This document shows positions 47,910 to 60,224 of a stretch of DNA of 64,000 bases, one piece after another. A program made the position numbers and the translations under genes. This DNA is from Adineta steineri (taxonomy: Eukaryota; Rotifera; Eurotatoria; Adinetida; Adinetidae). How positions within the stretch are numbered: the first letter of the stretch is position 1; every line of letters starts with the position of its first letter. The DNA lies in contig CAJNOI010000080.1 of NCBI GenBank assembly GCA_905250115.1, forward strand, positions 186,001 to 250,000. The letters are read 5' to 3'. Below the pieces are notes generated by a model. It saw only the letters and a list, made by a program, of their open reading frames with translations. It searched no databases and had not been told where the DNA came from.

Positions 47910-48114
47910 GATCAAATAGAATTTTTCTTTATAAGAAAAAAAAAACGAAGCTATACTCACTATACAAAGATGAACATTTCTATTGGTTAAAAATTTTATC
48001 CAATTGAAAACTATTTTACTCTTAAATATTCATCTGACATCTAGATCGTTTGTTTCTAAGTATATAGAAATCAACAATCTACATATATAGTTTATATAAT
48101 TTTTAGATAAATAA
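47910..48114. promoter_or_regulatory. Bidirectional promoter region, BAP18-like / PSMD7
   Basis: Only 205 bp separate the two divergent ATGs, so both promoters must lie here or overlap. A T-rich acceptor TTTTTAG ends at 48106, eight bases before the PSMD7 ATG. Confidence 0.5.
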
Positions 48115-49396
48115 ATGTCACCTCCAGCAACAACAACAAGTACATCAACGAAGATGAACGGTGATGGACAAAGTCCTAATGAAAATGATTTATCATCAAC
48201 AGATAAAAATTCCTTAATAACAATATCTCCATTAAATAAAATTGAAAAAGTTATTGTTCATCCACTTGTACTATTAAGTGTTGTGGATCATTTTAATCGT
48301 ATGGGAAAAATTGGAAATTCTCAACGTGTTTGCGGAGTATTACTTGGTTCACTTAAAAATAAAATTCTTGATGTTTCAAATAGTTTTGCATGTAGGAAAT
48401 ATTATTCTTTTTCGGAATTTTGAAAATTTATTTATTTTAAGTACCATTTGATGAAGAAGAAAAAGAAAAAGAAGTTTGGTTTCTTGATCATGAATATTTG
48501 GAAAATATGTATACTATGTTTAGAAAAGTTAATGGTAATTTCTATTCGTTTTTTTATTCTTAAAAAATAAAATTTGGAAATTTTAGCTCGAGAACGTATT
48601 GTTGGATGGTATCATACAGGTCCAAAATTACATCGAAATGATATAACAATTAATGAATTAATTCGAGAATATCATCCTGATTCCGTTCTTGTTATTATTG
48701 ATGCTAAACCAAAAGATTTAGGTTTACCTACTGAAGCATACATTGCTGTTGAAGAAATTCATGATGTAAGCTTCTTTTTGCGTGTTTCTATTGAATGTAC
48801 ATCGTGTATTTAAGGATGGAAGTCCAGCTTCGAAAACATTTGAACATTTACCGTCAGAAATTGGTGCAGAAGAAGCAGAAGAAGTTGGAGTTGAACATCT
48901 TCTTCGGTAGGTTAAAAATATATTCTCTAATCAATGAATGATTCTAATCTTCTTTTTTAGTGATATTCGTAATGCAACTGTTGGTACACTTTCACAACGT
49001 ATTACAAATCAATTAATGGGTCTTAAAGGTTTAACAAAAAGTTTATATGATGTTCGTGCTTATCTCGATAAATTATTAGCAAATAAATTACCAATGAATC
49101 ATCAAATTTTATCCCATATTCAAGATATATTTAATTTATTACCTGATGTAACACAACAAGATTTAATAAAATCAATATATGTTAAAACAAACGATGAAAT
49201 GTTACTTGTTTATCTTTCATCATTAATTCGTTCAATAATAGCATTACATAATTTAATTATGAATAAAATTCAAAATTCCGATGCAGAAAAAGTTGATAAT
49301 ACAACAACAACAACAACAGCAACAACTGTCGATAAAAAAACTGAGAAAGGAAGTGGTGATAAATCATCAACAACAACAACTGGCAATTCTAGTTAA
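48115..49396 (+). CDS. PSMD7: 26S proteasome regulatory subunit Rpn8 / PSMD7
   Basis: Non-catalytic MPN subunit of the 19S proteasome lid, partner of Rpn11. Five exons. After a Ser/Thr-rich N-terminal extension of about 40 residues come [40 protein letters not shown] and the MPN core [20 protein letters not shown]. This lacks the JAMM zinc motif of Rpn11, as expected for Rpn8. Next are [35 protein letters not shown] and the C-terminal helices ([41 protein letters not shown]). The tail is a Thr/Lys repeat ([13 protein letters not shown]) where vertebrates have a KEKE tail. A polyadenylation signal AATAAA lies immediately after the stop (49400-49405). The next gene begins about 230 bp downstream on the same strand. 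Confidence 0.96.
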
Positions 49397-49629
49397 CAAA
49401 ATAAAAACATATATAGTTGTTCTTTTATGTTTGCTGCCTTTTCTTCATTCTTTTTTTATTATTATTATTATTATTATTTCAATAAATCCGAACTCGAAAG
49501 AGTAAAAAAAACAGAAGAAGAAGAAGATACTCGAATGTTATAGAATACGAAAGAAAAAAAAAATCATTCAACCATAAAAAAATACTAAATACTTTTATGT
49601 TTTTAGACAAATAAACAAGAATATAGAAG

Positions 49630-51465
49630 ATGCAATTACGTGTTCTTACATTGAATATTTGGGGTGTTCATTATGTTTCAAAATTGATTAGTCAACGTAT
49701 TCAAGCTTTAATTGAACATTTAATAGATCCTGATACAAATTATGATATTATTGGATTACAAGAAGTAAATAAAACGAAATTTAAATATTTTGATTTTCTT
49801 ATATAATTAATTATAGGTTTGGAGTAAAAAAGATTTTATTTATTTACGTGATCAATTAAAAATTATATATCCACATAGTTATTATTTTTTAAGTGGTCTT
49901 ATTGGTTCAGGATGTTGTATGTTTTCAAAATATCCAATTATTGGAGTCTATGAACATCGTTATACTTTAAATGGTATGTTGTTAATCTTAGCACTATCAA
50001 CCCGAGTTAAAAATATATCAGAAATATTTTGCTTTTCCCCAGTTTTTAGAAGTGATTAAGTCATTTGTTAGCAACATGACCTCACAAAATTGAAATATTA
50101 AATAATTACTCGAAGTATTTTCGGATGAGCTCTAAAGTTTACTATTCACTAAATTTAACGAAGTAGTAAACGAAAATGTCGAAGTTTCTTTATATGCCTA
50201 TAGTTGAAGAATTTATTCTAGACAAACTTCCTTCTAAAAAAATTAATGTCGAATGAAGCTGGAAAATATCCTATTCTACCAATATATGTTGTCAAATCCA
50301 TAAAGTAATTCATTTCTTTTCTATAAATCGACTCTCAATTCACAAGTAAATGAGTCATGTAGCATTCTCATTGAATAGTTCAAAATCACGTATCTAAGAT
50401 ATCCAGGTGCGCACTAATCAATGACTTATTTAATATAGGTTTTCCACATAAAATTCAACATGGTGATTGGTTTTGTGGTAAATTAATTGGTCTATGTAAA
50501 ATTCTTGTTAATGGAAAGATTGTCAATGTATATAATACACATTTACATGCCAATTATCATCATGTTATACCAAAAGATATTTATTTAGGACATCGTGTAT
50601 GCCAAGCATATGAATTAATTCAATTTATTGAAAGTACATCATCAGCTGATACAACAGATTTAACAATTCTTTTAGGTGATCTCAATTTAACAACTCAAGA
50701 TTTAGGTTTTAAACTTATTCGAGGTATTCTTCAATTAAATGATTCATTTCTTCATCGTATTAATAAAGTAAATTATTTTGTTTTAATATTAAAAAAAGAT
50801 AAATTATTATTTTTTTAAAAGGATGTTTTTGATCCAACTGTTGGTAATAATGGTTTAACATGTGATTTACTTGATAATCCATATGTTACTCCACATCCTT
50901 ATCAAGGTGAAGGTGAACGAATTGATTATATTCTCTATCGATCACGAAATGGTTTGTTGTTATTAATTTAAAATTTTATTTATACATCTTCTTTAATTAT
51001 TCAGATAATGTTAAATGTCTTGAAGCATATCCAACATTACATAAGGTACCAAATAATCCAGCTGGACTTCATTATTCTGATCATTTGGCTATTTATGCTT
51101 TATTTGAAATTGATGAAAAAATTCCAGAAAAAAATTCCATTTCACATAAAAATATTGAAATACTTGATGAAGAAACCCAAAATGATCTTCGTGCAGCTTG
51201 TATTATTGTTCAACAATCAATTCAACGTGCACAACGTCATAGATTATTTTGTATTTTAGCAGTTATGATTCTCATATTTCTCTTATTCTCATTTAATAAT
51301 TATTTATTTACAATATTAATTATTTTTAAAAATCTTTTTTCTCTTATTTGTATCGCAATTTGTATTTGGTTCATAGGCTTAGGCAAACCTGTTGAACGAA
51401 ATGCATTAAGTTCAATACATAATGCAATGCATTTACGCTTACGTTTATCTCAATTTACTTATTAA
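49630..51465 (+). CDS. Neutral sphingomyelinase (SMPD2 type)
   Basis: Mg-dependent phosphodiesterase of the DNase I/endonuclease fold that cleaves sphingomyelin to ceramide, membrane-anchored in ER or nuclear envelope. The start at 49630 reads MQLRVLTLNIWGV. Metal and catalytic motifs are present: YDIIGLQEVW (Glu), VNVYNTHLHANY (His), LLGDLNLTT (Asp/Asn) and HYSDHLAIYA (final Asp-His). After about 300 residues there are two hydrophobic segments (FCILAVMILIFLLFSF and FSLICIAICIWFIGLG), matching the C-terminal membrane anchor of SMPD2, then the end at RLSQFTY. Introns are mostly 50-60 bp, but the one at about 49974-50438 is about 465 bp. The stop lies 69 bp before the next start on the same strand. 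The polyadenylation signal is at 51495-51500. Confidence 0.93.
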
Positions 51466-51494
51466 AATAATCTCATTTTTCTTTTTTTCTCGAA

Positions 51495-51534
51495 AATAAA
51501 ATCTCTTGAATTTGCTTCTTCTTCTTCATTTTAG
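51495..51534 (+). promoter_or_regulatory. Polyadenylation signal followed by a splice acceptor abutting the next ATG
   Basis: AATAAA at 51495-51500, then a long pyrimidine tract ending in TTTTAG at 51534, with ATG starting at 51535. This is the layout expected between two genes of an operon resolved by spliced-leader trans-splicing. Confidence 0.5.
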
Positions 51535-54500
51535 ATGGAAATATCTCGTGAAATATATTTTATTCTATGCGGAATTGCATTTACAATATTTTTTGATTTA
51601 TATATAAGTTCATCAAGTTATGTACTTATTTTATGCGCATGTATTCGTATTCTTTCAATATGTATAGCATTTTTTTATCGAATTATTTATGATAATTATG
51701 ATAATAATGATACAAAGAAAACATTTTGGAATCCATTTAAAAATATATTTGTTGTTATAGCAGCTATTCAACAAGCATTTGTTTTGTATTATATTAAATT
51801 TTCATTGAATATTTGGATAATATTATATATAATTGTACAAGTATCTATGCCACTCTTCGCTTATTTATGGATTCGTCGTATAGAAAGACAAAATCTCAGT
51901 TTCTTACAATATGCTTGGTTTGAAATATTTGATTCAAAAACTAATCAAGGTTAGAAAGTTTCTTTTTTTTTAAAAATAGATACTTGAAATGGGAATAAGT
52001 TAAATAACTAATATAGTTTATGTTTTTGTAGCTTAATAGAAAATAAATCTAACATCGATCATTTCAAATGTAAGTCTTATTAGATTAATATGCATGTGCA
52101 TGAATAAAATGTTTGTTTTCAAATAGATTATTATAATCATATAAAGAGATATTTCATGTCAAATTTTATCAGTTATTCAATATAATAATGCTTTTATCAA
52201 GCATAATATAAAAAGAAAGGATGTTGACGTGTAGAAAGATAGTAATTTGCACGTATCTTCTTTTTTTCACACCCTAGCAGAACGTGATAGACATAATACT
52301 AAAGAATTTGTAATAATGTAATAGATAAAATGCACAGCTAGAAGTTTCTAAGGAAATTAACCAAGAATACTGTGTTTTTTTTAGTTGTGTAATCACACAA
52401 AGTATATAGTAATGAGTTCCATTTCACAGCTTTAAGAAATAAAAGTAGTAGAAAATATAGAAGCAAAAGGTTATCTCTAATTTGATAGATGAAAAGAATG
52501 ACGAAAATAATGAAGATAAAATTCTGAAAGCTTTTGAATTAATGAATCAATTTGTAGCGATACAAAGTTTATAACTCTATTTTATTTCATAACGAGATAC
52601 AGCGATCCGATAAGAAGTTTCGAAGAATTTTTCACCATCTTGAGGGTGTGGATGAGGGTCCGGGTCTGGTTGTCTATCATCTTACAACCTACCGACACCC
52701 ATCCATTTGACTTGGAAGTGGTCCCACTTGAAGATCAATTGATTTGGTATCACAGACTCATTATCCAAAACACAATTGTTGCCTATAGGATCAATTCGGT
52801 AGATTTTATCTTGGGCGAACTTCTTCCGACGAAAGTAGACTAAATCGATGTTACTAGGGAGAATCTTTATTTTGAATTCCAAAGTAAATTAATGGAATAG
52901 TTTTTTATGTATTTTTCTTCTATAGGTTCTCAACTAAAACGTAAAGATGAACTACTTGTACTCAAACGTCTTTTTCAATATAGTCTTCAAGATTGGAAAA
53001 TTGTAACAATTGGAACGTTACTTTTATTAACAGCCGCTTTATGCAAGTACTATTTAATATTTATTTGAATGGATTAACTATTTTTTTATTTTTAGCTGAA
53101 GTTTTTGTTCCATTATATACGGGAAGACTTTTATCAAGTGTGGCATTTAAAGAAGCATGGGAACAATTTAGATATAATTTAATAATGTTTGTTGTTGTAA
53201 ATTTTGCTGGGTAGGAGAAAAAGATATAAATAAGAAAAACAGAATTCATTTTTTTATTTTTCAGTGGTTTTCTTGGTGGATTTCGTCAGGGAGTTTTTGC
53301 AGTATGTATATCACGTCTTAGTATACGTATACGAACACAATTATTTGGAGCATATTTACGACAAGAAATTGGATTTTTTGATACAAATGAAAGTGGAAAA
53401 TTACTTTCACGTCTTAATCATGATACACAAGTAATGAGTTCAACAGTTGCAAATAATATATCTCAATGTATTGGTGCATTAGTTAGATTTAGTAAGTTAA
53501 AAAATAAATATTGAACTATAACGATCGTTTATTTTCTAGTTGGTACAGTCGTAATGATGATTAAATTAAGTTTTCATTTAACAATAGCTTGTATTATTGG
53601 TGCACCACTTATATTAGTTGTTGCAAAAATATGTGGAAATATGCATCGACGTATATCAGAAAAAGTTCAAGATTTATCCGCTGAAGCATCGGAAATAGCT
53701 GATGAAACAATTCAAACAATCCGAACAGTTCGAAGTTTTGGAAATGAAGCCGAAGAATTAAAGAGATTTGAAAATACTCTTCAACAATCATATAAAATCT
53801 CACTTATACAAGCAACTCTAACTGCAGCACAAAGATGGTTCGTCGATGTAAGACATCCTATAGTTTTCAAAAGAAAAATTACGAAATCTTTTCATGATAA
53901 AAATATGTTGTTTACATCAAACAAGACCAAAGGACTAAATTAAAGGTCATCCTTCTTCTCAGAATTCCTATAATACGCATAGTTAATCTATCGATCCATA
54001 ATATTTTTTTTCTTTTCATTAGTTAGCTCAATTATGTATGAGTATTATTATGCTTTCATATGGCGCTAAACTCGTCCGTGATAATTATGTAACTGGACCT
54101 GATCTTCTCGCATTTATTATTTATCAATTAACTCTTGGTGGAATATTAAGTGTAAATATATTTATTTTTAGAATAAAAAAATCTCTATTAAATTTTTTTC
54201 TATAGGATATTTCTCAAATATATACATCACTTATGTCTGCAGCTGGTGCAAGTCAATCTGTGTTTGATTATTTAGATCGGGAACCAATACAAAAAGTAAA
54301 TGGAAAGTTACAACCCGATAAATTACAAGGTGATATTGAATTTAATAATGTTTCACTCGTGTATCCCGCGAGATCAGATGAAATTGCTCTTCAAGTATAT
54401 TTCAATTAATTAGAATAAAATATAAAGAAATTATTTTTTTATTAGAATGTATCATTTAAAATCAAAGCAGGTCAAACATGTGCTTTTGTTGGACCATCTG

Positions 54501-55317
54501 GTTCTGGTAAGAAAAATCTTTTTTTTTTCGATTATCAAACCTTGATTTATTTCTTATTTGAAATATTAGGAAAATCAACATGTATTAATTTACTCGAACG
54601 TTTTTATGATCCAACTGAAGGAAAAATTCTAATTGATGGGAGAGAAATTCAAGAATATGATCATAAATATTTACATGAAAAATTAGCTATGGTTGGACAA
54701 GAACCAATTTTATTTAATCGATCTATTAAAGAAAATATTAATTATGCATTGAAAAATGCGAATGAAAAAGATATTATTCAAGCAGCTCAAGAAGCGAATG
54801 CACATGAATTTATAACTGAATTAACAAATGATTATGATACAAAATGCGGACAACGTGGTGGACATTTATCAGGTTAGTATTATTTTAACACAATACTTGT
54901 AGAGATTAATGAGTAAAATTTCATTCATGGCAGGTGGTCAAAAACAACGTGTATGTATTGCTCGTGCTATTATTCGAAAACCAAGAATACTTCTTTTGGA
55001 TGAAGCAACTTCTGCATTAGATCCAGTTAATGAACGTTTGGTAAATAATTTTTCTTAAGAGCAAAAAAAAAGTATTCTTTTGTTTTTTATATTTAAATAG
55101 ATTCAAGATGCATTATTTTATAATAATGAAAAACAAGAACAACGAACTGTTCTTATATCTGCTCATAGATTAAGTACAATTGAACGATGTGATAGAATAT
55201 TTGTGATACATAAAGGTCATTTAATCGAACAAGGTACACATGATGAATTGATGACAATTGAAAATGGAATCTATCAAGAACTTGTTCGACGACAAAGAAT
55301 GAACATTGATGATAATT
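51535..55317 (+). CDS. ABCB half transporter, TAP/ABCB9 (TAPL) type
   Basis: Half-size ABC exporter that would work as a dimer, probably moving peptides into lysosomes or the ER. The first exon (51535-51950) encodes four hydrophobic segments, a TMD0 as in TAPL, then a 970 bp intron. The transmembrane core follows: [52 protein letters not shown] and [20 protein letters not shown]. The nucleotide-binding domain has Walker A GPSGSGKST (split by an intron after GSG), a Q-loop in MVGQEPILF, signature LSGGQKQR, Walker [13 protein letters not shown] and H-loop SAHRLST, so it looks catalytically complete. It ends [10 protein letters not shown]. The intron at 53043-53095 starts with GC rather than GT (GCAAGT). 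Assigned to the TAPL/ABCB9 branch by the TMD0 and core motifs; TAP1/2 remain possible. Confidence 0.92.
51951..52924 (+). other. Unusually long first intron of the ABCB gene
   Basis: About 970 bp, against 45-70 bp for most introns here. The donor GGTTAGA at 51951 and the acceptor TCTATAG at 52924 flank it. It carries a telomere-like inverted tract at 52642-52704 and a less AT-rich stretch up to about 52880. It may hold an inserted element or an internal regulatory region. Confidence 0.6.
52642..52704. repeat. Telomere-like inverted tract inside an intron
   Basis: A G-rich block at 52642-52672 (GAGGGTGTGGATGAGGGTCC, continuing to GGTTGT) is followed after a short loop by ACAACC and GACACCCATCC (52684-52704), which pair with it imperfectly. 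Confidence 0.55.
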
Positions 55318-56034
55318 AATTCGATATTTTTTTTATTTATTCAAGCATCTCTCTTTTCGATTGCAATAAAATATAATGTAAAGAAAATCTTGCAGATTTC
55401 TAATAATCAAATTACAAAAAATAACTTTTGTTTTTAGGTTATTATTTATAGTTTGTGGGTTTGGCCTACTAGTTAGATGAGTAGGAAATGAGATATAGAA
55501 CTTATTATTGGAAATATGAGTCTTATGAGACAATCGTAATAATAACATTTCATGTTGTGAATCATATGAGAAATACATTTCTAAGAGTATCTATCTAGAA
55601 TAAACATCTTATAATTTCTTCTTGTTTTGCAAATAGAATTGAATTCATGTAAAATAATAAATTAAAAATACATTGATTGATTGATCAATATATATTAATT
55701 CGTGAAATCGCCAAGAGCAATGATGTTGATTCATAATTATTGAATTTTGTTTTTCAAGTACTTCATTCAGTAATTGATGATATTATTTTTAGAATTATCA
55801 ATATAATCGATGAATATTTAAATTCTAAACTAGATTTAATTAATTATTTCCTCGATAGGAGAATAGTGTTAACCATTAAATATTCTTAGAAAGTATCAGA
55901 ATAGGATTTCTAATTACTTTCCTTTTCTGAATAGGAAGATCTGGTAACCTTGATATATATCGTACAATTGATTTAGAGAAAAAAACAAGATAGAACGTCT
56001 GCAGGTTAATGAAAGTAACTCTCGGAAACTTATA

Positions 56035-56060
56035 ATTCCGGTCTAAAGTTACACCGGAAT
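56035..56060. repeat. Short inverted repeat
   Basis: ATTCCGGT and ACCGGAAT flank a 10-base loop, a perfect 8 bp stem in a region otherwise poor in G and C. Confidence 0.6.
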
Positions 56061-57636
56061 CACGTCATTATTCAATCTTCTACGTCGAGATTATACTATA
56101 GTTATAATAACAATAATAATACTACTACTTCATGCAAAAAAATCTAATATGAAGTTTTCATTAGAAAAAATTTTAATTAAAACACAATCGACTTATTATT
56201 TCAGATCTCTTTAATTATTTAACAAAGATATAAATATATACTTAATGTAAGTAATCTATGATTATATTTACCGATTTAGATAGGTTTCTTTCGTCTTCTA
56301 CAGATTACAAAATAAAACATATTATATAGTAAAAATCTACTATCTTTCTCTAATCCTTTGATGACAAAGTTCAATACATATTTCATCGCCAGATTTTGAG
56401 AATTTCTCGGCATGTTATATCCATCATCATCATCAGACGGTTGATATATAATTATTACTCTTGACGTACGTTAATTCGTATATAATTACATTGTTTGTAT
56501 GTATATATATTTAAACTTGTTGTGAATGATATATCATATGTTTACTATAAATCTTATTTATTATACTTCATCAGTTTTCTCTACATCTGTAACACATATG
56601 ATAGAAAAATCATTTCTATCATAATAATTATTATGACCTATGTTAATGAATATTTAATTCAACAAATATTTAAAAACTGTTAATTAACTCAATAAATGTA
56701 AATAGATAGAATATTAGATGAGGATATTTTATGGAAATATATACTTTAATGAGTATATTTATATCTTTTTAAAATAACTAACACCGGATGAATATATATA
56801 TAGTTATTTTCTTTTCACTCTATGACATACATGGGAAAGAATTTAATCTTTTTTTTTAAATACATTTGCCTGTGAAAAGATAGAATTATGTCATATGAAT
56901 ACCAGATGGCAATTGGAAGATAAGTAGACCTCGAAAATAAATCTTTGAATTTCCATGAGAATGAAGGATTTTTTCCTAGATATAAACCGCATAGAACAAA
57001 TAGTTGTGAATTTTATTTTTATACAGGTGTTAAGTGACACTTCAAATGTAACATCGACTACTTTAGATTTGTTTTTATTCAATATTGGCATTAAAATAAT
57101 GTACGTATTTAAGAAATATATATGAATGAATAATTTATTTAGATCTTATTTGCTTTATGAATGATGTTTAGATTGAGATTATTCTATTTTTAAAGTCAAT
57201 TTAACGAAGAAGAGATGTGTTTTTTAAAAATACAAAAGATCTTTTTTTTTAGAAATGTTTTTCTTATAGGAAAAAAAGCCAGCCATTTCTGTTAATATAA
57301 TCTTTTGGTTTATGTTATTATCGTATTTCTAAGCAACGTTTTTTTCATTAACAACTTTAAGTGCTACATATATAAATATAATAAAGAAAGTCATAGGATA
57401 GAATTTATAGATTAAGTTCTCCGTTCATTTAACAAAAAAATCGAATAAAATAGACAAGATCTGTTATAGACTAGAAGCTGATAATATTCTATATTATAAA
57501 AACTAGTTGCGCATAGTCACCCGTTAATAAGAACGAGCAAGAAATGTTTTATTCTTTTTTTTTTCACTAGTGATACTCGCACAAGCATTTGTGTTAATGT
57601 TCTCTCTCGTCCAAACTCCAAATAACAAACATAATT

Positions 57637-57716
57637 GGAGAGAGAGAGACAGAGACAGAGAAAAACCGAGAAGAAGGAAAAAAAAAGAAAGAAGAAGAAG
57701 AAGAAAAAGAAAAAAC
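57637..57716 (+). repeat. Purine-rich (GA/GAA) tract
   Basis: About 80 bases almost free of pyrimidines: GAGAGAGACAGAGACAGAGA, then GAAGAAGAAG runs. It may bind GAGA-type factors or form a triplex. Function unknown. Confidence 0.7.
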
Positions 57717-60224
57717 CTTAGTTTGTCAAACAACCGTAGACTTATACTCGTTCTTATGTGTTGTTGCCAACAAGTTTATACAAGCGTTTCATACACATTT
57801 ACTTTAATAAATCATATTCGTTTATTATCACGAGCGATAGATTTTAACTGTTCTTAGAAGTACTATATATTCGTTATAAAAGATAATAAGATAATGAAAA
57901 ATAAAATCTAACAAACTCCGACGAATCGAGACAATAAACATATGATAATTACACTATTGCCACTCAACTAATACCATTAACAATAACAATATATCTATAT
58001 TCAATCTTTTTTTTTCCGACATCGGCAAAAGGAGAAAAAATTAACTGTAAGTGCACTATGTTTCTGACCTTGTATATGCTTTGGAATGAGAATGCTAGAA
58101 GGGAGGTAATAGAGTTAAAATAAAAATAAAAAAACAACAACAGCAGATGGTATTAAAGACATCATATTTCGAATAAGAAGAAAATATTTCAGTTTTTTTG
58201 CTATCTATTTATAAGATAAAAACAACAGTAAATATATCTAACTAATTCATTAATTTTATTTAATAAGTATTAATGTATTACTACACAGATGAGTAAAAGT
58301 GATAATTTAAATTAATTAATCTAGAAATATTAGATTTTTCTTTGAGACGGAAATCTATAAATAGTTCACACTTGATCATATTTGTTTTATGTGTCAAAAA
58401 AATTTATCTTTTATTTCAATATATTTTCGATTAATATTTATTATGTTTTCTTTTAATTTGATTTCGTAAGGTTATATCTATAATAATTAATTAGTTTACT
58501 TAATATTGCTTATTATAATTAATTCTTTCGATTGAATCTATATAAAACACGTGTTAAGGTATATGCATGTTTGTATAACCTATTTCTGAGGAATTATATA
58601 TATATATATTATTTATTTGTTTTTTTCCTTTCGTGATGATAAAACTAATCATATAGAATATCTTTTCTCTTTTGTTACATTAAGTATCAATGATAATTTA
58701 ATCGCCGATCGGAGATTATTCGTTGTCGAATATTAAAATCCAAGAAATTTATGAGAGAGAGAAAAACATGTCGGCGTTGATTTTTTTTTTATTTTTTAGC
58801 TTTTTGGAATATATAAAAGCAGTCATCAAGAAAAAACAACATACAATCTATGATAGTGTGAGTTGTATGATTACGTTCCACTAGCAATGAGTTCTCTAAA
58901 ATGTCGTCTTCTATTCTTCTTCTTCTTCTTCTTATCGAATATTCTCCGAGCTAACGTTATTATTAATGGAGAAACAAGTTGCCGAGAAAGAAAGAAGGAA
59001 AGAGAATGAGACAGATGAGGAAAATAAGAGAATGCAATGCTGATTTTTTTGGAGGCTATGGATGATGTCGTCTCTTTTTCCTTGTATGAAACAAAAAATG
59101 CGAGCAGCAGAAGAAGATGATGATGAAGAAAAAAACGAGAGAAGAAGAAAAAAAATGAGAGATGATGATGATTGGCGAAAGATACTAATCGCAAAGACCA
59201 CAGCAGCAGATAGCATAACGTATTGCCTGCGCATCGTGTCACATTCGATTTCCATTATATATCTCAATAGTAATGTCAGTTGTTGATCGTTTTTCTTAGA
59301 TTCTGTCTATATAACACATCGTCATATAAATTTCTACCTTTTACTTATGTAAATATTCTCACCAGTCATTTAGTACGAAAAGCAAATCCTTGAAAAGTGT
59401 TTTACTTTTGTAAATGGAATAATACTTAACGTAAAACATATATATGTTTTCGTACATGTAAATATAAATTATAAGAAAACTTTTAAGTACTTTTCAAGTA
59501 ATAAAAAAAAAGAATTTTATAAGTATACTTATTTCATATGGGTATTAAAAAGTACATCTAATCTATAGTTTATATAACATACATTCTCATTTGATAAAAT
59601 ATCTTAGAAGAAGAAGAAAAAAAAAGAAAAGTATATCTTCATTCACTTTTTTTATAATTACAGATCAAATAAATATGAGACATTTACTATATATTTACTT
59701 TACATTTATTTTTAATTAGTAATTCATTTTAGTATTTTTTTTATTCATACACTTGTTCGATTATATTTCGTCTTATCAAAAGCATTTTATTTCCTTTGAA
59801 TATGTGCAGCAGGATTACTTTTACTTTATGTGTACGTATGTAAAATTGCTTGGTTATTACTATCTAACTAAGGTCGCTCAATGACCTTTCCAAGGCAACA
59901 ACACATTTCTTTCTTCCTTTTTATATATATATGTCTTCATAAAATTACTAACAGTCGTTTTTTAAGATATAATTCTTTTTGCTTATAAATAGAATCTATA
60001 ACTACGAATGATTTTTCCAGTTCGCCAGACGAGTTTATATATATTTATTCTCTTGATTAAGATCCAACTTTGTTGTTGATTAACGCATGCGCATATAAAC
60101 ATATTTATATATATATATGTGTGTGTGTGTAGAGTCTTCCATCTATTGTATTTTCTTTATTTTCTTTTCAATGATCTTTTAGAATTTTGTGTTGATATAG
60201 AAAATAAGATAGCAAACAAAAATA

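Larger units (their letters stand above)
55318..60224. other. Long gene-free region
   Basis: About 4.9 kb, the longest gene-free stretch of the window, between the ABCB gene and the SLC4 gene. It has an 8 bp inverted repeat at 56035-56060, a purine-rich block at 57637-57716, GA/GAT-rich sequence at about 59100-59175, and a TA/TG repeat at about 60103-60130 just before the SLC4 start. Open frames here are products of these simple sequences. I see no gene. Confidence 0.5.

Noticed and set aside
47910-47960. Upstream in-frame ATG extending the BAP18-like protein
   Set aside because: Adds a hydrophobic, intron-like extension outside the conserved region. The later start matches the family N-terminus.
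52640-52882. Open frames on both strands in the ABC transporter intron
   Set aside because: The flanking donor and acceptor join two ABC exons in frame, and the frames themselves show no known domain.
57524-57857. Overlapping open frames rich in Arg/Lys (plus) or Leu/Ser (minus)
   Set aside because: They come from the GA/GAA purine tract, which opens frames on both strands.
58871-59286. Open frames of 74-123 codons on both strands
   Set aside because: Low-complexity GAT/GAA repeats. No homology is recognised and no splice structure is seen.
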